8,617 bases of DNA from Bacteroidales bacterium (lineage in GTDB: Bacteria; Bacteroidota; Bacteroidia; Bacteroidales; BM520): positions 1 through 8,617 of the forward strand of contig JAQVPY010000087.1 in NCBI GenBank assembly GCA_028701815.1. The letters run 5' to 3'. A program made the translations under genes and the position numbers. Below are positions 1 to 6,108 of this stretch, one piece after another. A model generated the notes under the pieces. The model was given only the letters and a program-made list of their open reading frames with translations. It did no database searches and was not told where the DNA came from. Numbering within the stretch: position 1 is the first letter of the stretch; each line of letters opens with the position of its first letter.

Positions 1-723
1 CTTCGTAGGTTTATCCTGAAAGTCGAAATCTATTTCTTTACTCTTATCCACCACGTGAAAGAGTACCACTTCATTTTTATTATATTTAAGGTGTTGCAGA
101 GCCATAAACATCCCTTCCAAGTCGGAATAGGTATCGAACATATCGGAGAATATGACTATCAACGATCTCTTATGTATTTTCTCTGCGATAAGGTGTATTG
201 ATTCAGTAATATTGGTTTTAGTTTTTGCGGCAGGTTTATAGTCTGTTACGAGTTTTTCATATTCCGTAAACAGGAATTTAAGGTGGTCGACAGAAGATCT
301 GACCGGAGTAAACAGGTTTATTGCGTCGGAGAAGACAGCCAGACCGACGGCATCGCGCTGTTGTTGTAAAATCTGTGTAATACAGGCTGCGGCATAGATA
401 GAAAAGGTCGCCTTATCAGGATTATCTACCGTGGGATTTTCCACTACGGGGTAATGCATCGACGACGAGTTATCTATGAGTACGTAGCAGCGGAGGTTGG
501 TCTCCTCCTCATATCTTTTCACAAAGAGTTTATCTGTACGTGCAAACAGTTTCCAGTCGATATGTTTGATAGAGTCGCCCTGATTATAAGGGCGATGTTC
601 TGCAAACTCCACAGAAAAGCCGTGGAAAGGGCTTTTATGCAATCCTGTCATAAAGCCCTCCACCAACTGATTTACAACAAATTCCAACGAGTTATACCGT
701 TGAATTACGCTGTTATCTAACAC
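1..723 (-). CDS. DUF58 domain protein with vWA-like fold (3' end outside window)
   Basis: 241 residues are visible; the C-terminus lies beyond the left edge, probably about 50 residues away if it has the usual length of around 290. The start is GTG at 723: an in-frame TGA lies only two codons upstream (730-732), and the next Met is residue 25, inside conserved sequence. Seen in the protein: the DUF58 signature around residues 29-62 (HKSPFHGFSVEF, then EHRPYNQGD and HIDWKLFART), then EEETNLRC at 72-79 and a DxSxS metal-site-like motif (DNSSSM) at 84-89. A later vWA-like strand ends in Asp near residue 194 (VIFSDMFD). No signal peptide is visible, so it is probably cytoplasmic. Family knowledge: DUF58 proteins often work with MoxR-type AAA ATPases and BatA-like proteins in envelope or stress functions; no such partner is in this window. 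The start overlaps the end of trxA by 7 bp, implying translational coupling. The biochemical function is unknown. Confidence 0.9.
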   Translation of the reverse strand, partial: MLDNSVIQRYNSLEFVVNQLVEGFMTGLHKSPFHGFSVEFAEHRPYNQGDSIKHIDWKLFARTDKLFVKRYEEETNLRCYVLIDNSSSMHYPVVENPTVDNPDKATFSIYAAACITQILQQQRDAVGLAVFSDAINLFTPVRSSVDHLKFLFTEYEKLVTDYKPAAKTKTNITESIHLIAEKIHKRSLIVIFSDMFDTYSDLEGMFMALQHLKYNKNEVVLFHVVDKSKEIDFDFQDKPTK

Positions 724-1031
724 AACTTTTCAACCTTTGCTGCCAAAGCTGCCTTAGTAGTAGCGCCGACTTGTTTGTCTACAATTTCGCCGTTTTTAAT
801 AAAGAGTATTGTAGGGATGTTTCTAACGCCGTATTTAGCGGTAGTATTAGGACATGTGTCAACATCGACTTTACCTACATTTACTTTATCTTTGAACTCT
901 TCTGCTATCTCATCTACATAAGGAGATATCATTTTGCATGGGCCGCACCATTGTGCCCAGAAATCAAGAACTAACGGTTTATCTGACGTTAAAAATTCCT
1001 GAAAATTGTCATCTGTGATTGTTAAAGCCAT
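717..1031 (-). CDS. trxA: Thioredoxin
   Basis: A 104-residue cytoplasmic thioredoxin, the normal length for the family, reducing disulfides in client proteins and normally recycled by thioredoxin reductase (not in this window). The active site is WCGPCK with Cys29 and Cys32, preceded by the family's DFWA segment (23-26). The cis-proline motif NIPT is at 71-74, followed by FIKNGE. I chose the ATG at 1031 (protein begins MALTITDDNF), which matches normal thioredoxin N-termini. An upstream in-frame ATG at 1052 would add seven unconserved residues and would leave almost no leader after the -7 box at 1061-1068. Two extra cysteines are visible: Cys60 in DTCPN, where the family usually has an acidic or polar residue, and Cys104 as the last residue. 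The downstream DUF58 gene starts within the last codons of this one. Confidence 0.97.
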   Translation of the reverse strand: MALTITDDNFQEFLTSDKPLVLDFWAQWCGPCKMISPYVDEIAEEFKDKVNVGKVDVDTCPNTTAKYGVRNIPTILFIKNGEIVDKQVGATTKAALAAKVEKLC

Positions 1032-1060
1032 AATATTATATTTAAAGGTCAAATAATTTA

Positions 1061-1068
1061 CAAAATTA
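1061..1068 (-). promoter_or_regulatory. Probable -7 promoter element for trxA
   Basis: Read on the minus strand this is TAATTTTG, a match to the Bacteroidota sigma-ABfr -7 consensus TAnnTTTG, about 30 bp upstream of the trxA start at 1031. No convincing TTTG -33 box at 19-21 bp spacing was found; the nearest GTTG is too close. It would serve trxA and probably the coupled DUF58 gene. Confidence 0.4.
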
Positions 1069-1151
1069 AGCGTTTTTTCTCAACCGAGGATATAGTAATA
1101 AAAAATATAGATTTTTTTAACAAATATTGATATTACGAATAAAAGCGTATA

Positions 1152-1859
1152 TCAGAATATATAGCCGAAACTAATCTGTACCACTCTGTTTTTCCCGTTG
1201 AAGTCGTCACATTGAACGGCACCGAGGAGTTCGGAAGCGAGTCGGAGAGTTTTGATAACGGGGACAAAACCGTGGATATATCTTGCTGTGATAGTAAATT
1301 TTCGCACCTCAACCGATACGCCGCCCATAAGACTGAAGTCGGAGAAAGAATAGGTTTTTTTATTGAACTGCCTATAGTCGTCGTGAGGATAAGTAAGCAG
1401 TGCAGCGCTGGTAGAGCAATTAAGGAGTTCCTGCATATAAACTGTAGCCGAATACTGCACACCAAGCTCAATAGATAGTCTTTCTATGGGATAAAATCTC
1501 ACGTAAACGGGGAGGCAAAGACGCGTGGCATAATATCTAAAGTCTGCGACACTGTTAAGAGAAGTGTTTTCCGGAATAGAATAAAAGTTGATTTTAGCAC
1601 TCTCTTTTGACACTGTCAGCTCCGACAGCATGGCGATTTTGTCGCTAAACCTATAGCCCCCGACAGCACCTCCGTGAACGCCGAACATCACGTCGCCGAA
1701 AAAGATATTGCGGTCGAGACCGCCTAAAGACATCATGGAAAGGTTCGGCCCGACTTTCACTCCTATAATCCAATTAGAATTATCCGTTTGGCACCAGGCC
1801 GAAAAAGAGATTAGACATGCTCCTAAAGAGGCGACGAGATAATTACAAAAATTTTTCAT
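1152..1859 (-). CDS. Outer-membrane beta-barrel protein (porin/PorT-like family)
   Basis: 235 residues with an N-terminal signal peptide (MKNFCNYLV then a hydrophobic run ending SAWC, likely cleaved before QTDNSN). The mature part alternates short beta strands and turns: IIGVKVGPNLS near the start, GVHGGAVGGYRF, LPVYVRFYP-IERLSIELGVQYS in the middle, and RVVQISFGYIF at the end. The terminal aromatic residue fits an outer-membrane barrel inserted by the BAM complex. This pattern matches the OMP_b-brl_2 / PorT-like group common in Bacteroidota, about eight strands, whose individual functions are mostly unknown. I chose ATG at 1859 because a longer version from 1898 would start upstream of the -7 box at 1876-1883 and place extra polar residues before the signal peptide. 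There is no lipobox (Trp precedes the Cys). It is transcribed divergently from the Omp28-like gene. Family assignment is by strand pattern only. Confidence 0.82.
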   Translation of the reverse strand: MKNFCNYLVASLGACLISFSAWCQTDNSNWIIGVKVGPNLSMMSLGGLDRNIFFGDVMFGVHGGAVGGYRFSDKIAMLSELTVSKESAKINFYSIPENTSLNSVADFRYYATRLCLPVYVRFYPIERLSIELGVQYSATVYMQELLNCSTSAALLTYPHDDYRQFNKKTYSFSDFSLMGGVSVEVRKFTITARYIHGFVPVIKTLRLASELLGAVQCDDFNGKNRVVQISFGYIF

Positions 1860-1875
1860 GACAACATAATATCTG

Positions 1876-1883
1876 CAAATGTA
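1876..1883 (-). promoter_or_regulatory. Probable -7 promoter element for the barrel gene
   Basis: The minus strand reads TACATTTG, a full match to TAnnTTTG, 16 bp upstream of the ATG at 1859. This implies a very short leader of roughly ten bases. A -33 TTTG box is not clear; only a weak GTTA lies upstream. The position argues against translation starting at 1898. Confidence 0.5.
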
Positions 1884-1955
1884 CAGTTTTTTTCCCATTT
1901 AACTTTTTTTGGAAAAATAAAACTTGAGAAAAGCCGAACTTAACATCAAAAAATA

Positions 1956-1963
1956 TATCTTTG
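1956..1963 (+). promoter_or_regulatory. Probable -7 promoter element for the Omp28-like gene
   Basis: TATCTTTG matches TAnnTTTG. Transcription would begin around 1970, giving a leader of about 55 bases that is very AT-rich and G-poor up to the ATG at 2026, as is common for Bacteroidota genes, which rely little on Shine-Dalgarno pairing. No good TTTG box was found at the -33 spacing. Confidence 0.5.
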
Positions 1964-2025
1964 TATTTTAAACAAGACTGTAAAACAATAACAAATATAA
2001 ACAATTAATTAAAGTTACTTTTATT

Positions 2026-3981
2026 ATGAAAAAAATTACTCTTGTATTAGCACTTTTAATTGCGAGCGCAGCAAGCGTTATGGCTCAAAATTATGTAAGT
2101 ACCGAACCGGCAAACAGAAATGTTATCATTGAAGAGTTTACCGGAAGAAACTGTGGATATTGTCCCGACGGGCATCTAATTGCGAACAATATTGTTGCCG
2201 CCCACCCGGGAAGAGTTTGGGCAGTAAACATCCATGCAGGCGGATATGCCACTAACACCTATCCTAACTTCCTCACAAATGATGGAACAACCATTCACAA
2301 CGGATTTAGCATCAGCGGATATCCGACAGGAGCTGTTAACCGCAGCAGTCAGACGGCTATTGACAGAGGGCAATGGGCTGGTGTTACCAATCAGAAACTT
2401 GCACAAGCTTCTGAAGTTAACGTAGACGGCGTTGTAATTGTTGACCCTGTATTAAGAACTGCAACTATTCATGTTGAGGCATATTACACTGCAGACGGTC
2501 CGGGAACTACCAACAAAATGACTGTTGTTATGTTACAAGACAACATCCTCGGTTCTCAAGCAGGAATGTCTGGAAATCCCGGTCAGGTTATAGGAAATCA
2601 ATATAACCACATGCATATTTTAAGAGACGTAATATCTTCTACAGCATGGGGCGATGAGATTTCTCCTATCTCTGCAGGAACTCTTATCCAAGAAGAGCTC
2701 ACTTACCAAATCCCGGAATCCATAGGTACGCCAAACGGAGTTGATGTAATTATCGATGATGTTTACTTTCTTGTATACGTTGCGGCCAACAACTATAACA
2801 TCTTATCAGCATGTGAACTGACAAAGATCATTGGCAGCGACGCTCCTATCAACCCGGGCATCACCGCTTTCGAACAAAAAGAAGAAGTTGTTTGCGGACT
2901 TGATAAAACAGCAGTTTTAACACTTCTTAATGGCGGAACAGACGAGCTTACAAGTTTAGGATTTAATATCGACATTGATGGTGTTACTTCCACTTATAAC
3001 TGGGCAGGAAATATAGCATCATATTCAGGAGCCAGCATTGAAATCCCATTGGAAATTCCTGTTGGAACCAGCGATGTTACCTTCAGCATCAACACAGCTA
3101 ATGGCACGACCATCGAGCCTAACAACATGACTACTGTCAGCGGCGAGATGACAACAGAAGACTGGTTAACTCACGACAACCCGACGTCAACTATCACCGT
3201 TAGAATTTGGCAAGACAGATTCGGCAACCAGACATACTGGTACCTTTATGACGGCGCCAACGAATTAATCGCCAGCGGTGGTCCTTATTCCATATTACCA
3301 AGTGCAGGCACAGAACTTCACGAGCATATCGTTCCAGTACCTGCAAGCGGCTGTTACAATTTTAAAATCATCGACACTGCTAACAACGGTATCAACAACA
3401 CCCAGGGCGCAGGTCACTATGAAATCGTAGACGACGAAGAAAATATCATAATCGAAAGCGACGGACAATATGGCTCCGGCGAAACCTACCTCATGAGTTT
3501 AGTGTCAGGAAGCGCACCTACCACTTATGCTGTAACCATCACAAAAGAACCTGAAAATGGCGGCAACGTTACCGGCGCAGGTACTTACAACGCTGGCAGT
3601 GTAGTTACAATAACAGCAACTCCTGCTCAGGGCTTCATATTTAGTACATGGTTTGGTAACGGCTCTTTTATTACATCAGATCCTTCTTATACCTTCACTA
3701 TTTCTCAAGACATGGCATTTAATGCTGTTTTCGCTCCCGAAGTAGGTATCGAAGATTTATCGGATGCTATCGCCGTTTATCCAAACCCTGTTGAAAACAC
3801 GCTCAACATTTCGATGGGAGAAGATATAACAAATGCAACCATTTACGATGTGTTCGGAAGAAAAGTTCTCGTTTCCGGAAACGCAACATCTATCGATGTT
3901 TCATCCTTATCCAACGGTATGTATATCCTCCGCGTTAATACCGCCCAGGGAAGTCACGACATGAAATTCATAAAGAAATAA
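2026..3981 (+). CDS. Secreted Omp28-family protein with InlB-like repeat and T9SS type A sorting domain
   Basis: 651 residues. A classic signal peptide (residues 1-20, ending SVMA before QNYVS) sends it through Sec. Residues about 30-270 resemble Omp28-related outer-membrane proteins: EEFTGRNCGYCPDGH carries a CxxC (Cys43, Cys46) in a thioredoxin-like setting, followed by a beta-rich region. Residues about 275-365 look like an Ig/CARDB-type sandwich. Residues about 387-495 contain TITVRIWQDRFGNQTYW and, later, SGGPYS and GCYNFKI, a beta module often seen in Bacteroidota secreted proteins. Residues about 500-574 are an InlB-like bacterial repeat (VTITKEPENGGNV, then FSTWFGNG and FNAVFAP). Residues 575-651 are a type A T9SS C-terminal domain with YPNP (585-588), DVFGRKV, LSNGMYILRV and a basic end, so the protein is probably surface-attached or released after T9SS export. 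Remaining cysteines are at 263, 290 and 443. Whether the CxxC is redox-active is unknown. The gene has its own promoter and terminator, so it is probably monocistronic. Confidence 0.93.
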   Translation: MKKITLVLALLIASAASVMAQNYVSTEPANRNVIIEEFTGRNCGYCPDGHLIANNIVAAHPGRVWAVNIHAGGYATNTYPNFLTNDGTTIHNGFSISGYPTGAVNRSSQTAIDRGQWAGVTNQKLAQASEVNVDGVVIVDPVLRTATIHVEAYYTADGPGTTNKMTVVMLQDNILGSQAGMSGNPGQVIGNQYNHMHILRDVISSTAWGDEISPISAGTLIQEELTYQIPESIGTPNGVDVIIDDVYFLVYVAANNYNILSACELTKIIGSDAPINPGITAFEQKEEVVCGLDKTAVLTLLNGGTDELTSLGFNIDIDGVTSTYNWAGNIASYSGASIEIPLEIPVGTSDVTFSINTANGTTIEPNNMTTVSGEMTTEDWLTHDNPTSTITVRIWQDRFGNQTYWYLYDGANELIASGGPYSILPSAGTELHEHIVPVPASGCYNFKIIDTANNGINNTQGAGHYEIVDDEENIIIESDGQYGSGETYLMSLVSGSAPTTYAVTITKEPENGGNVTGAGTYNAGSVVTITATPAQGFIFSTWFGNGSFITSDPSYTFTISQDMAFNAVFAPEVGIEDLSDAIAVYPNPVENTLNISMGEDITNATIYDVFGRKVLVSGNATSIDVSSLSNGMYILRVNTAQGSHDMKFIKK

Positions 3982-4015
3982 ACTATTCGTGTACATATTT
4001 GATGTACATGTTAAT

Positions 4016-4050
4016 AAAAAGCTCGTCGAAGTCCTTCGGCGAGCTTTTTT
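4016..4050 (+). terminator. Rho-independent terminator after the Omp28-like gene
   Basis: A long hairpin: the left arm (4016-4030, five A then GCTCGTCGAA) pairs with the right arm (4035-4049), with a single T-G wobble and a GTCC loop at 4031-4034. The right arm ends in a run of six T (4045-4050). It lies 34 bp after the stop codon at 3979-3981 and separates this gene from porX. The A-run opposite the T-run means it could also act on antisense transcription. Confidence 0.9.
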
Positions 4051-4054
4051 AATA

Positions 4055-4062
4055 TATTTTTG
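4055..4062 (+). promoter_or_regulatory. Probable -7 promoter element for the porX operon
   Basis: TATTTTTG matches TAnnTTTG and begins only 5 bp after the terminator T-run, so any -33 region overlaps the terminator's right arm. Predicted transcription would start near 4069, leaving a leader of roughly 54 bases before the porX ATG at 4123. No clear -33 TTTG is present. Low-complexity sequence makes chance matches possible. Confidence 0.4.
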
Positions 4063-4122
4063 CAGAATAAAAACAATAAAAAACCGTAGCTTATTGTTCA
4101 TTATTAAATAAACATAGAGAAC

Positions 4123-5679
4123 ATGAGTAATAAAGTAAAGATCCTTTGGGCTGACGACGAAATAGAATTATTGAAGCCGCATATTATTTTCCTGACAAGT
4201 AAAGGATACGATGTTATCACCACCAATAACGGCAATGACGCATTGGAATACCTTTCAAAAGAGACCGTAGACATCATCTTTCTCGACGAACAGATGCCCG
4301 GCATGTCGGGAATCGAAACCCTCGAATCCATAAAGAACATCAATCCCCTTATTCCCGTGGTGATGATCACAAAGAGCGAAGAGGAGAATCTGATGGAAAA
4401 CGCCATAGGTTCAAATATCGCCGACTACCTCATCAAACCGGTCAACCCCAACCAGATACTCCTGTGTCTTAAAAAAAATATCGACAACAAAAGGCTGGTG
4501 AGTCAGAAAACGACCCAGAACTATCAACAGGCATTTCTTCAGATAGGAATGGATCTGTCGAACAATCATGATTTTAACGACTGGGCGGAGACATATAAAA
4601 CACTTACCGGATGGGAATTGCGTATTGAGGCGGCAGCCGAAGACAGCATGTATGAAGTGTATCTGATGCAAAAAAGCGAAGCCAATAAACTGTTCTGCAG
4701 ATTTATTGAGAACAATTATATAGACTGGCTGCACGACAAAAGCGACAACAAACCGCTCATGTCACATTTCATCCTTAAAGACAAAGTGTTTCCGCTACTC
4801 GGAGAAAAACCGCTCTTCCTCTTCGTTATCGACAATATGCGTTACGACCAATGGCGCATAATTGAAGCTATCATCAGCGATCTATACAGGGTAGATAACG
4901 AGGTTATGTTCTCCAGTATTCTGCCTACTACGACCCAATATGCGCGCAATGCGCTGTTTGCCGGTCTTATGCCTTCGGAGATTCAAAAAAAATATCCTCA
5001 ATACTGGCTCAATGAAGATGAGGAGGGCACGAAAAATCAGCACGAGGAGTTCTTTTTGGACGAGAACCTCAAACGATGCGGAAAAGATAAAATCAAATTT
5101 TCCTACAACAAAGTTCTGAATCTGCAAGCCGGAAAAAAATTAGTCGACAACCTGCCTGCGCTGCTCGAAAATGATCTAAATGTTATTGTATATAACTTCG
5201 TAGACATGCTCTCCCATGCAAGAACCGAGATGGAGATAATAAAAGAGCTCGCCGACGACGACTCTGCATACAGATCGCTTACAAAATCATGGTTTGAACA
5301 CTCCGCTCTGTACGAAATGATTGAATACCTCGCCTCTAAAAAGATAGATATAGCCATTACCACCGACCACGGCTCCATCAAAGTTGATGACCCCGTTAAA
5401 GTCATCGGCGACAAGGCGACAAATACCAACCTCAGATACAAGGTAGGACGTAATCTCGATTTCAATTCTAAAAAGGTGATGGCTATTAAAAACCCTGAAA
5501 CGGTTTATCTCCCGAAGACAAGCCTCACAGCTTCATATATCTTCGCGAAAGAAAGCGACTTCTTAGCCTACCCTAACAACTATAATTATTATGCGGGTTA
5601 TTATAAAAACACCTTCCAACACGGAGGCATCTCCATGCAGGAGATGATTATCCCGCTGATCTTTTTAAGCGCAAAATAA
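4123..5679 (+). CDS. porX: PorX: response regulator with PglZ/alkaline-phosphatase-type effector domain
   Basis: 518 residues, the same length as I recall for Porphyromonas gingivalis PorX. Residues 1-120 are a receiver domain: acidic pocket Asp11/Asp12, phospho-acceptor Asp55 (FLDEQMPG), Thr83 and Lys105-Pro106. A helical linker (about 120-205) leads to a PglZ-type alkaline-phosphatase-fold domain (about 210-518). Its likely metal-site motifs are IDNMRYD from Asp237, the nucleophile region TTT 269-271, VDMLSH (Asp361, His365), TTDHG (Asp415, His416) and QHGG (His500). All key positions look intact. Known from the family: PorX is phosphorylated by the histidine kinase PorY, controls T9SS gene expression (in P. 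gingivalis with the ECF factor SigP) and has zinc-dependent phosphodiesterase activity. It has no DNA-binding domain. It is first in an apparent operon with tsaE 3 bp downstream and follows a probable T9SS cargo gene. PorY and the T9SS structural genes are not in this window. Confidence 0.95.
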   Translation: MSNKVKILWADDEIELLKPHIIFLTSKGYDVITTNNGNDALEYLSKETVDIIFLDEQMPGMSGIETLESIKNINPLIPVVMITKSEEENLMENAIGSNIADYLIKPVNPNQILLCLKKNIDNKRLVSQKTTQNYQQAFLQIGMDLSNNHDFNDWAETYKTLTGWELRIEAAAEDSMYEVYLMQKSEANKLFCRFIENNYIDWLHDKSDNKPLMSHFILKDKVFPLLGEKPLFLFVIDNMRYDQWRIIEAIISDLYRVDNEVMFSSILPTTTQYARNALFAGLMPSEIQKKYPQYWLNEDEEGTKNQHEEFFLDENLKRCGKDKIKFSYNKVLNLQAGKKLVDNLPALLENDLNVIVYNFVDMLSHARTEMEIIKELADDDSAYRSLTKSWFEHSALYEMIEYLASKKIDIAITTDHGSIKVDDPVKVIGDKATNTNLRYKVGRNLDFNSKKVMAIKNPETVYLPKTSLTASYIFAKESDFLAYPNNYNYYAGYYKNTFQHGGISMQEMIIPLIFLSAK

Positions 5680-5682
5680 AAA

Positions 5683-6105
5683 GTGAAACAAGAATGTAAC
5701 AACCTTGAGCAACTGCCACAAGTTGCCCTCAACATCATCAACGCACACCGGAAATCGCGCGTTTTTGCCCTTTACGGCAGCATGGGCGCAGGAAAAACTA
5801 CTGTAACCAAGGCCTTCTGCGACATACTTCACGTAGTAGATGTAGTCAACAGCCCCACCTTCGCCATCATCAATGAATATATCACCGACGACGGCGACAG
5901 CGTGTTTCATTTCGACTGCTACAGGCTGAAAGATAAAAAGGAGTTTTTTGATATCGGGGGCGAAGACTACTTCTATAGCGGCAGCTACTGCTTTGTGGAA
6001 TGGCCTCAGCTTATTGAAGAACATCTTCCCGCCGACTGCGTTAAAATCACCATCACAGTCGATGACAACGGCACAAGAATTTTTTACGACGATATCAAAT
6101 CATAA
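5683..6105 (+). CDS. tsaE: tRNA t6A biosynthesis ATPase TsaE
   Basis: 140 residues, a normal length. TsaE is the small P-loop ATPase that works with TsaB and TsaD to transfer threonylcarbamoyl to A37 of ANN-decoding tRNAs in the cytoplasm. Walker A is GSMGAGKT at 32-39. Family motifs VNSPTF (55-60) and HFDCYRL (76-82) follow, then FVEWPQLIEEHLP near residues 103-115. The start is GTG at 5683, three bases after the porX stop. The next in-frame Met is residue 34, inside Walker A, so GTG is the only reasonable start. The aroB ATG follows after a 3-bp gap, so it probably shares the porX transcript. TsaB and TsaD are elsewhere. Confidence 0.95.
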   Translation: MKQECNNLEQLPQVALNIINAHRKSRVFALYGSMGAGKTTVTKAFCDILHVVDVVNSPTFAIINEYITDDGDSVFHFDCYRLKDKKEFFDIGGEDYFYSGSYCFVEWPQLIEEHLPADCVKITITVDDNGTRIFYDDIKS

Positions 6106-6108
6106 ACT

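Noticed and set aside
454..720. Plus-strand open frame of 88 codons opposite the DUF58 gene
   Set aside because: The minus strand encodes a clear DUF58 protein through the same bases; the plus-strand translation is cysteine-rich and lacks protein-like patterns.
1148..1161. AT-only 5-bp hairpin overlapping the stop codon of the barrel gene as a terminator
   Set aside because: The stem is short and entirely A/T, with no T-run placed after it on the minus strand; no credible terminator is visible between the barrel gene and trxA.
1780..1800. Possible lipobox around the Cys at the end of the barrel protein's signal peptide
   Set aside because: The residue before Cys is Trp, which does not fit the small residue required in a lipobox; ordinary signal peptidase I cleavage is more likely.
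1857..1898. Start of the barrel protein at 1898 giving 248 residues
   Set aside because: The likely -7 promoter element at 1876-1883 lies inside that extension, and the signal peptide begins naturally at 1859.
4750..5679. PglZ-type domain as a sign of a BREX or Pgl phage-defence locus
   Set aside because: The domain is fused to a receiver domain in a 518-residue protein that matches PorX, and no BrxL, PglX, BrxC or other defence gene is nearby.
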